A stretch of DNA of 12,523 nucleotides, from the NCBI GenBank assembly GCA_946406585.1, contig CAMJLI010000042.1, positions 1-12,523 of the forward strand, given 5' to 3'. Position numbers and translations under genes: made by a program. Position 1 is the first letter of the stretch; each line of letters opens with the position of its first letter. This document shows, piece by piece, positions 6,177 to 12,523 of this stretch. The DNA is from an uncultured Prevotellaceae bacterium. Its GTDB lineage: Bacteria; Bacteroidota; Bacteroidia; Bacteroidales; Bacteroidaceae. Below the pieces are notes generated by a model. That model saw only the letters and a program-made list of their open reading frames with translations, searched no databases and had not been told where the DNA came from.

Positions 6177-8057
6177 ATGACAAGCTATATAATGCACTAC
6201 GACGTGGTTGTCGTGGGAGCCGGACATGCAGGATGCGAGGCTGCCGTTTCCTCCGCCAAGATGGGTGCGAGGACGCTATTGGTGACCATGGACATGAACA
6301 AGATAGCACAGATGAGCTGCAACCCTGCCGTGGGAGGCATCGCCAAAGGACAGATAGTCCGCGAGATCGATGCCCTCGGCGGCATGATGGGCATTGTCAC
6401 CGATTCCACCGCCATCCAGTTCAGGATGCTCAACCGCTCGAAAGGCCCTGCCGTGTGGAGCCCGCGGGCACAATGCGACAGGGGCAAGTTCATCTGGAAA
6501 TGGCGCGAGATGCTCGACCAGACCCCTCTTCTCGACATCTGGCAAGACCAGGTGGAAGAGCTCATAGTAGAACAAGGTGTGGCTGTCGGCGTGCGCACGC
6601 TGTGGGGTGTGGAGGTGAGAGCCAAGAGCGTGGTGATCACCGCCGGCACATTCCTCAACGGCCTGCTCCACATCGGGCGCTGCAAAGTGCCCGGCGGCAG
6701 GATAGCCGAACCAGCCGTGCTCAGACTCACCGAAAGCATCACCCGCCATGGCATCACCACGGCGAGGATGAAGACCGGCACACCGGTGCGCATCGACAAG
6801 CGCAGCGTGCATTTCGACGAGATGGAGGTGCAGGAAGGCGAGAACGACTTCCACAAGTTCAGCTTCCTCGACGGACCGAGGCCGATGCGTCAGATGACAT
6901 GCTGGATATGCTACACCAACAATGCGGTGCACGACATACTGAGAAGCGGACTCGCCGACTCGCCACTCTACAACGGGCAGATACAAAGCATAGGCCCGAG
7001 ATACTGCCCGTCGATAGAAACCAAACTCGTGACCTTCCCCGAGAGAGAGCAGCACATGCTCTTCCTCGAGCCAGAGGGTGACACCACCAACGAGATGTAC
7101 CTCAACGGCTTCTCGTCGAGCATGCCCATGGAGGTGCAGATAAACGCGCTCAAACAGATACCCGCCCTCAGGGACTTGAAAGTGTACCGGCCGGGATATG
7201 CCATAGAATATGACTTCTTCGACCCGACCCAACTGAAGCACTCGCTGGAGTCGAAAGTGGTGGAAGGATTGTTCATGGCAGGACAGGTGAACGGCACCAC
7301 GGGATACGAGGAGGCCGCCGGCCAGGGACTCGTGGCAGGCATCAACGCCGCCATCAGGTGCGGGGGCGGACAACCATTCGTCATGCGTCGCGACGAGAGC
7401 TACATCGGCGTGCTCATCGACGACCTGGTGACCAAGGGCGTGGACGAGCCATACCGCATGTTCACCTCACGTGCAGAATACCGCATACTGCTCCGCCAGG
7501 ACGACGCCGACGCACGACTGACGGAAAAGGCATACGCCCTGGGCCTGGCATCACGCGAACGCTACGAATGGTGGATGGAGAAGAAAAACGCCGTAGGGCG
7601 AATCATAAGCCGGTGCGAGCAGACGCACATCAAGCCGAAAGAGGTGAATGCCGCCCTCGAAGCCCTCGGCACCACCCCACTCCACTACGGATGCAAGGCC
7701 ATCGACCTGCTCGGAAGGCCACAGGTAAACCTCGACATCCTCACCGACATGGTGCCGTCGCTGAAAGAGGTGGTGGAAGGACTGCCAAACAGGCGCGAGG
7801 AGATTGCCGAGGCTGCCGAGGTGCTCATGAAGTACAAGGGATACATCGAGAGGGAACGCATCATGGCAGACAAGATGCACCGACTGGAAGACATCAAGAT
7901 AAAGGGACACTTCGACTACAAGAACATGACGCAAATCTCGATAGAGGCGCGACAGAAACTCGAACGCATCAACCCCGACACCCTGGCACAAGCCAGCAGG
8001 ATCCCCGGCGTGTCGCCAAGCGACATCAATGCAATGCTCGTGATGATGGGCAGATGA
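6177..8057 (+). CDS. mnmG: tRNA uridine-5-carboxymethylaminomethyl(34) synthesis enzyme MnmG (GidA)
   Basis: A 626-residue FAD- and NADH-dependent enzyme that works with MnmE to add the carboxymethylaminomethyl group to the wobble uridine (U34) of certain tRNAs in the cytoplasm. The FAD-binding loop is VVGAGHAGCEAA (12-23, G14/G16/G19). The first GidA signature is CNPAVGGIAKG with REIDALGG (48-69), and the second lies near residues 364-386 (LFMAGQVNGTTGYEEAAGQG). Length is normal. ATG 6177 is preferred, but Met6 (6192, MHYDVVVVGAG) would equally fit the family start. The gene is markedly richer in G+C and in C-ending codons than its neighbours; one line (6661-6720) is 70% G+C by hand count. 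It is followed by a small hairpin and a parS site before apt. Confidence 0.97.
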   Translation: MTSYIMHYDVVVVGAGHAGCEAAVSSAKMGARTLLVTMDMNKIAQMSCNPAVGGIAKGQIVREIDALGGMMGIVTDSTAIQFRMLNRSKGPAVWSPRAQCDRGKFIWKWREMLDQTPLLDIWQDQVEELIVEQGVAVGVRTLWGVEVRAKSVVITAGTFLNGLLHIGRCKVPGGRIAEPAVLRLTESITRHGITTARMKTGTPVRIDKRSVHFDEMEVQEGENDFHKFSFLDGPRPMRQMTCWICYTNNAVHDILRSGLADSPLYNGQIQSIGPRYCPSIETKLVTFPEREQHMLFLEPEGDTTNEMYLNGFSSSMPMEVQINALKQIPALRDLKVYRPGYAIEYDFFDPTQLKHSLESKVVEGLFMAGQVNGTTGYEEAAGQGLVAGINAAIRCGGGQPFVMRRDESYIGVLIDDLVTKGVDEPYRMFTSRAEYRILLRQDDADARLTEKAYALGLASRERYEWWMEKKNAVGRIISRCEQTHIKPKEVNAALEALGTTPLHYGCKAIDLLGRPQVNLDILTDMVPSLKEVVEGLPNRREEIAEAAEVLMKYKGYIERERIMADKMHRLEDIKIKGHFDYKNMTQISIEARQKLERINPDTLAQASRIPGVSPSDINAMLVMMGR

Positions 8058-8059
8058 AA

Positions 8060-8091
8060 CACAATGAATTTGTAAAGATTTATTCATTGTT
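8060..8091. other. Inverted repeat just after mnmG, sharing bases with parS site 1
   Basis: Arms 8060-8069 (AACAATGAAT) and 8082-8091 (ATTCATTGTT) are a perfect 10-bp inverted repeat around a 12-nt loop, starting 3 nt after the mnmG stop. The stem is AT-rich and has no following T run, so it is a weak terminator candidate at best. Its right arm covers the first four bases (TGTT) of the parS site at 8088-8103. Confidence 0.55.
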
Positions 8092-8103
8092 CCACGTGAA
8101 ACA
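8088..8103. promoter_or_regulatory. parS centromere site 1 (ParB/Spo0J binding)
   Basis: TGTTCCACGTGAAACA differs by one base from the palindromic consensus TGTTTCACGTGAAACA established for chromosomal parS sites, and is one of the commonly seen variants (TGTTNCACGTGAAACA). It sits in the mnmG-apt gap, 23 nt before the apt ATG. ParB would bind here, load as a clamp and spread, organising the origin region for ParA-driven segregation. That role is inferred from the motif; no parA or parB gene is in the window. Confidence 0.85.
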
Positions 8104-8126
8104 ATCCAACTAAAAAACACATAAAA

Positions 8127-8660
8127 ATGAACAACCAGATTTTGCTCGCCAACCTGCGCAGCATCCCCGACTTCCCAGTCAAGGGAATCAACTTCAGAGA
8201 TGTGACCACCCTGTTCAAAAATGCAGAATGCCTCAAGATCATGGAGGACGAACTCTACGAACTCTACAAGGACAAGGGCATAACAAAAATCGTGGGCATA
8301 GAAAGCCGTGGCTTTGTCATGGCGTCAGCCCTCGCCGTCCGACTCGGGGCCGGCATCGTGCTTTGCCGCAAACCAGGAAAGCTGCCCGCCGAGACAGTGC
8401 AGGAAACATACGCCAAGGAATACGGCACCGACACCATCGAGATCCACAAGGATGCCATCAACGAAAATGACGTGGTGCTGCTGCACGACGACCTGCTCGC
8501 CACCGGCGGAACCATGAAGGCAGCCCTCGACCTCGTGAACAAGTTCCACCCGAAAAAGACCTACATGAACTTCCTCATCGAACTGGTGAACGAGGGACTC
8601 AACGGAAGGAAACCCTTCGCCAACGACGACATAGAAATCACATCGCTGATGCAAGTCTGA
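8127..8660 (+). CDS. apt: Adenine phosphoribosyltransferase
   Basis: A 177-residue type I phosphoribosyltransferase that makes AMP from adenine and PRPP in purine salvage. The PRPP-binding motif is VVLLHDDLLATGGTM (residues 116-130), with the pair D121-D122 and the ATGGT loop; the His before DD is unusual where Val is common. IESRGF (58-63) is the conserved Apt region around the adenine and PRPP pocket, and IPDFPVKGINFRDVTTLF (13-30) is the Apt-specific amino-terminal stretch. Length is normal. It is 69 nt downstream of mnmG with no clear TAnnTTTG promoter between, so read-through from mnmG is likely, and it is followed by a strong terminator hairpin. The gene is flanked by a parS site on each side. 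Confidence 0.96.
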   Translation: MNNQILLANLRSIPDFPVKGINFRDVTTLFKNAECLKIMEDELYELYKDKGITKIVGIESRGFVMASALAVRLGAGIVLCRKPGKLPAETVQETYAKEYGTDTIEIHKDAINENDVVLLHDDLLATGGTMKAALDLVNKFHPKKTYMNFLIELVNEGLNGRKPFANDDIEITSLMQV

Positions 8661-8669
8661 CACACAACA

Positions 8670-8695
8670 GGCTTCCCCAACACCACGGGGAAGCC
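8670..8695 (+). terminator. Predicted terminator hairpin after apt
   Basis: GGCTTCCCC (8670-8678) pairs perfectly with GGGGAAGCC (8687-8695) around an 8-nt loop, 9 nt after the apt stop. The following sequence is only moderately T-rich (CTTTGTTT). It probably ends the mnmG-apt transcript. The stem would also separate transcription from the parS site that follows. Confidence 0.72.
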
Positions 8696-8719
8696 ATCGC
8701 TTTGTTTATCGCTTTGTTT
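8696..8719. repeat. Exact 12-bp tandem duplication abutting parS site 2
   Basis: ATCGCTTTGTTT occurs twice in direct tandem (8696-8707 and 8708-8719). The last five bases of the second copy (TGTTT) are the left end of the parS palindrome at 8715-8730, so the first copy carries an orphan piece of a parS half-site. Confidence 0.9.
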
Positions 8720-8730
8720 CACGTGAAACA
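8715..8730. promoter_or_regulatory. parS centromere site 2 (exact consensus)
   Basis: TGTTTCACGTGAAACA is the exact 16-bp consensus palindrome of chromosomal parS; symmetry extends two more bases on each side (8713-8732). It ends 12 nt before the uvrC start codon and so occupies what should be the uvrC leader or promoter zone. It lies 627 bp from parS site 1, with apt between them. Binding by ParB is inferred from the motif. Confidence 0.9.
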
Positions 8731-8742
8731 AATCACCAAACC

Positions 8743-10578
8743 ATGAAAAACATAGAAAAGGAACAACTTGCCGCACGACTGAAAAACATCGTCCTCAACA
8801 TGCCCGAACAACCGGGCAGCTACCAGTTCTGGGACGAGAACGAAACCATCATCTATGTGGGCAAGGCAAAAAAACTCAAAAGCAGAGTGTCGACCTACTT
8901 CCATAAGGAAGTGGACAGATTCAAGACAAAAGTTCTCGTCAGCAAAATCAGAAACATAACTTACACCGTAGTAAACACCGAAGAGGACGCCCTGCTGCTG
9001 GAAAACAACCTCATCAAGAAATACAACCCAAAATACAACGTCCTGCTGAAAGACGGCAAGACATACCCCAGCATCTGCATCACCAACGAACCGTTCCCGA
9101 GGATTTTCAAGACAAGAAACATCAACAAGAAATGGGGAAGCTACTACGGACCCTACAGCCATGTGGCACCAATGATCGTCATGCTCGAACTGATAAAAAA
9201 AATATTCAAGCCAAGAGCATGCAACATGCCCATGAACGAGGAACGGATAAGAGAAGGCAAATACAAGACGTGCCTGAAATACCACCTGCACATCTGCGAC
9301 GCACCATGCGTGGGGAAACAGTCAAAGGAAGAATACAACGAAAACATAAAAAAGGCAAGGGAAATCATCAAAGGCAACACCAGGGACGTGATCAGACAAC
9401 TGCAACAAGACATGATGAACAAGGCAGCTGAACTGAAATTCGAGGAGGCAGAACGCATAAAGCAACAAATCATTCTCATAGAAAACTACTGCGCCAAAAG
9501 CGAGGTGGTGAGCCACACCATCAACAACGTAGATGTGTTCAGCATCACCAACGACGACCACAACGCCACTGCTTTCATCAATTACATGCACGTCACCAAC
9601 GGAAGCATCAACCAGGCATTCACCATAGAATACAAGCGAAAACTGGAAGAAAGCGACCAGGAACTGCTCGCAATGGCCATACCCGAAATAAGAAAAAGAT
9701 TCAAAAGCACAGCCAAAGAGGTCATCGTGCCAATAGAGATAGAATGGAAACTGGAAGGCGTGGAGTTCTTCATACCACAAAGAGGCGACAAAAGACACCT
9801 CCTCGACTTGTCGGAGATGAACGGCAAGCAATACAAGGTGGACAGACTGAAACAAATGGAAAAACTCAACCCCGAACAGAGAAACACCAGACTGATGAAA
9901 GAGTTGCAAACAGCCCTCAAAATGGACAAAATGCCATACCACATAGAGTGCTTCGACAACTCCAACATCAGCGGGACAGACGCCGTGGCAGGATGCGTAG
10001 TGTTCAAGGGAATGAAACCTTCAAAAAAGGACTATAGGAAATACAACATAAAAACCGTGGTGGGACCCGACGACTACGCATCCATGAGAGAAGTGGTGAA
10101 AAGACGCTATTCAAGGATGATGGAAGAAGGCACTCCCCTACCCGACCTCATCATCACCGACGGAGGAAAAGGTCAAATGGAAGTGGTGAGACAAGTGCTG
10201 GAAGACGAACTCAACATCAACATCAACATCGCCGGACTGGCAAAAGACGACAAACACAGGACAAACGAACTGCTATATGGCTTCCCGCCTGTCGTCATTG
10301 GCATGAAAACAGACAGCGAACTGTTCCATATCCTCACGCAAATACAAGACGAGGTACATAGGTATGCCATAACCTTCCATAGAGACAAACGAAGCAAAAA
10401 CGCCCTGAAATCGGAAATCGACGACATCAAAGGCATAGGACCAAAGACAAAAGAGGTGCTGATTGCAAAATTCAAGTCGGTGAAAAGAATAAAAAACGCC
10501 TCACTGCAAGAACTGACAGATGCCATCGGACAAGCAAAGGCAATAATCATACACCAGCATTTTCACAATGCCGACTAA
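8743..10578 (+). CDS. uvrC: Excinuclease ABC subunit UvrC
   Basis: A 611-residue nuclease subunit that makes both incisions around a lesion after UvrA/UvrB loading. The GIY-YIG domain starts at GSY (25-27) with YVG (38-40), KLKSRV following and the conserved LLLENNLIKKYNPKYN helix (84-99). A UVR motif for UvrB contact is at about 226-246 (NKAAELKFEEAERIKQQ). The RNase H-like carboxyl half shows D405 in ECFDNSN, D473 in IITDGGKGQ and H540 in HRYAITFHR, matching the known catalytic D-D-H. A helix-hairpin-helix region lies at about 560-595 (DIKGIGPKTKEVLIAKF). All expected domains are present and length is normal. The start codon is 12 nt after a perfect parS, and no consensus promoter is visible between the apt terminator and the ATG. 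Confidence 0.97.
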   Translation: MKNIEKEQLAARLKNIVLNMPEQPGSYQFWDENETIIYVGKAKKLKSRVSTYFHKEVDRFKTKVLVSKIRNITYTVVNTEEDALLLENNLIKKYNPKYNVLLKDGKTYPSICITNEPFPRIFKTRNINKKWGSYYGPYSHVAPMIVMLELIKKIFKPRACNMPMNEERIREGKYKTCLKYHLHICDAPCVGKQSKEEYNENIKKAREIIKGNTRDVIRQLQQDMMNKAAELKFEEAERIKQQIILIENYCAKSEVVSHTINNVDVFSITNDDHNATAFINYMHVTNGSINQAFTIEYKRKLEESDQELLAMAIPEIRKRFKSTAKEVIVPIEIEWKLEGVEFFIPQRGDKRHLLDLSEMNGKQYKVDRLKQMEKLNPEQRNTRLMKELQTALKMDKMPYHIECFDNSNISGTDAVAGCVVFKGMKPSKKDYRKYNIKTVVGPDDYASMREVVKRRYSRMMEEGTPLPDLIITDGGKGQMEVVRQVLEDELNININIAGLAKDDKHRTNELLYGFPPVVIGMKTDSELFHILTQIQDEVHRYAITFHRDKRSKNALKSEIDDIKGIGPKTKEVLIAKFKSVKRIKNASLQELTDAIGQAKAIIIHQHFHNAD

Positions 10579-10637
10579 CCCATGAAACACCACAAGAGGA
10601 TTTTGAACGCCATTGCAGCATAAAAAAATGAAAATCC

Positions 10638-10668
10638 TTTGACTTGAAAAAAGATTGTTGTATCTTTG
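10638..10668 (+). promoter_or_regulatory. Predicted promoter of the dtd-mazG(-deoC) group
   Basis: TTTG (10638-10641) is followed after exactly 19 nt by TATCTTTG (10661-10668), a full match to the Bacteroidetes promoter consensus. Transcription would start near 10675, about 14 nt before the dtd ATG at 10689. An in-frame upstream ATG at 10644 lies between the two promoter elements and so cannot be the start of a transcript made from here. Confidence 0.78.
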
Positions 10669-10688
10669 CTATCACAAACCAACAAATC

Positions 10689-11141
10689 ATGCGTACCGTA
10701 ATCCAAAGAGTGGCACGAGCATCCGTAACCATCGACGGAAAGACAAAATCACAAATATCATCCGGAATGCTCATACTGCTTGGCATCTGTGAAGAAGATG
10801 GCAAGGAAGACATAGAATGGCTCGTAAAGAAAATAGCAAACCTCAGAATATTCAACGACGAAAATGGAGTGATGAACAAATCCATCCTCGAAATGGACGG
10901 AGAAATCATGGTGGTTAGCCAATTCACACTCTATGCTTCATATAAAAAAGGTAACAGGCCATCGTGGTTCAAGGCGGCAAAACCAGAAATCTCCACCCCA
11001 CTCTACCAACTATTCTGCAACGAGATGAGTAAGGCAATAGGCAAACAAGTTGCCACAGGAGAATTCGGAGCCGACATGAAGGTGGAGCTGATAAACGACG
11101 GACCTGTGACCATCTGCATGGACACAAAAAACAAGGAATAG
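10689..11141 (+). CDS. dtd: D-aminoacyl-tRNA deacylase
   Basis: A 150-residue protein that hydrolyses D-amino acids (and misattached glycine) from tRNA, a cytoplasmic proofreading step. The two family active-site motifs are present: SQFTL (77-81, in VVSQFTLYASYKKGNRPS) and the Gly-cisPro motif in NDGPVT (136-141). The start MRTVIQRVARASV matches the canonical family start exactly, and the length of 150 is normal. A 15-codon longer version beginning at 10644 is open but starts inside the promoter and is rejected. The stop is 2 nt before the ATG of the next gene, so translational coupling is likely. Confidence 0.96.
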   Translation: MRTVIQRVARASVTIDGKTKSQISSGMLILLGICEEDGKEDIEWLVKKIANLRIFNDENGVMNKSILEMDGEIMVVSQFTLYASYKKGNRPSWFKAAKPEISTPLYQLFCNEMSKAIGKQVATGEFGADMKVELINDGPVTICMDTKNKE

Positions 11142-11143
11142 TC

Positions 11144-11485
11144 ATGAAAACACAATCCATCACACTTAAAGAAGTGCAACTGCAGGTTGACCAATGGATA
11201 AAGGAATATGGCGTGAGATATTTCTCCGAACTGACCAACATGGCATGCCTCACAGAAGAAGTGGGTGAATTGGCACGGGCAATGGCAAGAAAATATGGCG
11301 ACCAGAGCTTCAAGAAAGGCGAAAAATGCAATATTGGCGAGGAAATGGCCGACGTGCTGTTTGTCCTCGTCTGCCTGGCAAACCAAACCGGCATAGACCT
11401 GACAGAAGAATTCCACAAAACCATGGAGAAAAAGACACAAAGAGACAGTCTCAGACATATCGCCAATCCCAAACTTAAAGCATAA
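11144..11485 (+). CDS. MazG-like nucleotide pyrophosphohydrolase
   Basis: A 113-residue single-domain all-alpha NTP pyrophosphohydrolase. The metal-binding pattern EExxE is at E38-E39-E42 (TEEVGELARAM) and the downstream ExxD at E67-D70 (GEEMADVLFVLVCLAN), both typical of the MazG superfamily. Such short members hydrolyse nucleoside triphosphates, often non-canonical ones, to monophosphate and pyrophosphate; the substrate here is unknown. It starts 2 nt after dtd and is clearly in the same transcript. Together with deoC, which degrades deoxyribose phosphate, the context suggests nucleotide clean-up, but that is inference. It is much shorter than the two-domain E. coli MazG, so I give no gene symbol. 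Confidence 0.88.
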   Translation: MKTQSITLKEVQLQVDQWIKEYGVRYFSELTNMACLTEEVGELARAMARKYGDQSFKKGEKCNIGEEMADVLFVLVCLANQTGIDLTEEFHKTMEKKTQRDSLRHIANPKLKA

Positions 11486-11488
11486 TTC

Positions 11489-11554
11489 ATTCTATTAACC
11501 AAAAAACATAATAAATACATTCTTTAAAATTCTATTAACCAAAAATCATAATAA
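11489..11554. repeat. 26-bp direct repeat filling the mazG-deoC intergenic region
   Basis: A 26-bp sequence beginning ATTCTATTAACCAAAAA occurs at 11489-11514 and again at 11529-11554 with one mismatch (A to T at unit position 18), 40 bp apart start to start. The two copies make up most of the 70-nt gap after the mazG-like stop. The second copy ends one base before the in-frame ATG at 11556. No TAnnTTTG promoter is present in the gap. Confidence 0.92.
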
Positions 11555-11579
11555 TATGCAACTAAAAAAGGAATCCAAC

Positions 11580-12467
11580 ATGCCTCTCAGCAAGTATGAA
11601 GAGGCCCTGAAAAAGTATGATGTCGAACTCGACGATGCGAAAGTACAGGAAGCAGTAAAGGCCATCATAGCTGAAAAAGTGCCAGAAAACGATAACCTTG
11701 AAGTGAAGAAATTCCTCATGGGCAGCGTGGAACTAACATCGCTGAGCACCACCGACTCCGACGTCAGCATCATGGCATTCACTGAAAAAGTAAACCAGTT
11801 TGATGATGCCTACCCACAACTGCCACACGTAGCCACCATCTGCGTCTATCCCTGCTTCGCAAGTGTGGTGAGCAACACACTCGACGTGGAAGGTGTGGAA
11901 ATAGCATGTGTGTCGGGCAGCTTCCCCTCATCACAAGCTTTGATAGAAGTGAAAGTGGCAGAGACAGCCCTCGCCGTGAAAGACGGAGCCACAGAAATAG
12001 ACATCGTGATGCCTGTAGGCAAATTCCTCAGTGGCGACTATGAAGGAGTGTGCGACGAAATCAGCGAATTGAAACAAGCCTGTGGCGACAAAGCCATGAA
12101 AGTGATATTGGAGACTGGATGCCTGAAAACGGCAAAGAACATCAAAATAGCCTCCATACTCTCCATGTATGCAGGAGCCGACTACATCAAGACCTCAACT
12201 GGAAAACTATCGCCTGCCGCAACGCCAGAAGCTGCATACGTGATGTGCCAAGCCATAAAGGAATATTACGATGAGACAGGCATACAAATCGGCTTCAAAC
12301 CCGCTGGAGGGCTCAACACCGTCACAGATGCTCTCATCTACTACACCATCGTAAAGGAAATCCTTGGCGAAAAATGGTTAACCAACAAATGGTTCAGATT
12401 GGGCACCAGCCGTCTCGCCAACATGCTCCTCAGCGAAGTGATTGGCGAAGAGACAAAATTCTTCTAG
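11580..12467 (+). CDS. deoC: Deoxyribose-phosphate aldolase
   Basis: A class I aldolase of 295 residues that splits 2-deoxyribose 5-phosphate into glyceraldehyde 3-phosphate and acetaldehyde in deoxynucleoside catabolism. The Schiff-base lysine is in YIKTSTGK (K204), the second catalytic lysine in GFKPAGG (K240) and the acidic partner in EIDIVMPVGK (D141). The carboxyl end RLGTSRLANMLLSEVIGEETKFF is typical of Bacteroidales DeoC. I chose the ATG at 11580 (MPLSKYEEALKKYD) because it matches the family start and has AAAGGA about 8 nt upstream; an in-frame ATG at 11556 adds eight residues (MQLKKESN) and remains possible. With about 295 residues it belongs to the longer DeoC branch (E. coli DeoC is 259). 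Probably transcribed with dtd and mazG. Confidence 0.95.
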   Translation: MPLSKYEEALKKYDVELDDAKVQEAVKAIIAEKVPENDNLEVKKFLMGSVELTSLSTTDSDVSIMAFTEKVNQFDDAYPQLPHVATICVYPCFASVVSNTLDVEGVEIACVSGSFPSSQALIEVKVAETALAVKDGATEIDIVMPVGKFLSGDYEGVCDEISELKQACGDKAMKVILETGCLKTAKNIKIASILSMYAGADYIKTSTGKLSPAATPEAAYVMCQAIKEYYDETGIQIGFKPAGGLNTVTDALIYYTIVKEILGEKWLTNKWFRLGTSRLANMLLSEVIGEETKFF

Positions 12468-12490
12468 GATTCTTCTAGGATTGTTCTAAG
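12458..12490. repeat. 11-bp tandem repeat across the deoC stop codon
   Basis: ATTCTTCTAGG occurs exactly twice (12458-12468 and 12469-12479), followed by a third copy with two mismatches (12480-12490, ATTGTTCTAAG). The deoC stop TAG is inside the first copy; a shift of frame would not extend the protein far because the unit carries TAG or TAA in its own reading. The last 33 bases of the window hold a GAATTCG direct repeat and no gene that I can recognise. Confidence 0.85.
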
Positions 12491-12523
12491 AGAAGTCATA
12501 GAGGAATTCGGGGAATTCGTGAC

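Noticed and set aside
6276..7373. A 365-codon open frame on the minus strand opposite mnmG
   Set aside because: It lies wholly within mnmG, shows no recognisable domain, and long antisense open frames are expected in G+C-rich coding DNA with strong codon bias.
7460..7480. CACGTG core inside mnmG as a third parS
   Set aside because: Only the central six to seven bases match; the flanks do not carry TGTT or AACA.
8058..8126. Chromosome replication origin next to mnmG and parS
   Set aside because: No cluster of DnaA boxes (TTATCCACA) or AT-rich unwinding region is visible; the only near match I noticed is a single one-mismatch copy near 2351, inside the four-helix-bundle gene start.
10644..10688. 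15-codon amino-terminal extension of Dtd
   Set aside because: It starts between the -33 and -7 elements of the consensus promoter, and MRTVIQRV at 10689 is the canonical family start.

Overview
The window looks like a chromosomal segment from an anaerobic member of the Bacteroidales, most likely Prevotella or a close relative. The evidence is the promoter style (a TAnnTTTG -7 element, twice with TTTG exactly 19 nt upstream), leaders mostly without Shine-Dalgarno sequences, a three-gene succinate dehydrogenase/fumarate reductase operon with a single large b-type cytochrome subunit, and close agreement of DeoC, SufE and the four-helix-bundle protein with Bacteroidales versions as I remember them. 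Genus is inference; no search was run.

Left half, all genes on the minus strand. Read in the direction of transcription from about 5955 downward: sdhC, sdhA and sdhB form an operon (membrane cytochrome, flavoprotein, iron-sulfur protein) that ends at a perfect 21-bp-stem terminator at 2423-2468. Next comes a four-helix-bundle 'suffix' protein whose two ends are built from in-frame 9-bp repeat arrays, then a U32-family protein (TrhP-like), and finally the first 18 codons of sufE, cut by the window edge.

Right half, all genes on the plus strand: mnmG (tRNA wobble-uridine modification), apt (adenine salvage), uvrC (nucleotide excision repair), then dtd, a MazG-like pyrophosphohydrolase and deoC. 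The two halves diverge from a 221-nt intergenic region (5956-6176) carrying a promoter for each direction. dtd has its own textbook promoter inside the gap after uvrC, and dtd-mazG are nearly fused (2 nt apart).

The most notable non-coding content is a pair of near-perfect parS centromere sites (8088-8103 and 8715-8730) bracketing apt. They suggest that this locus is a ParB loading zone and therefore probably not far from the chromosome origin, although no oriC is visible here. A second theme is short tandem duplication at gene boundaries: 24 bp at the U32 start codon, 12 bp next to the second parS, 26 bp in the deoC leader, 11 bp across the deoC stop, and the 9-bp arrays inside the four-helix-bundle gene. 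The protein-coding genes themselves are mostly housekeeping. I see no RNA genes, CRISPR array, insertion sequence or defence system, and no gene-free stretch longer than about 220 bases.
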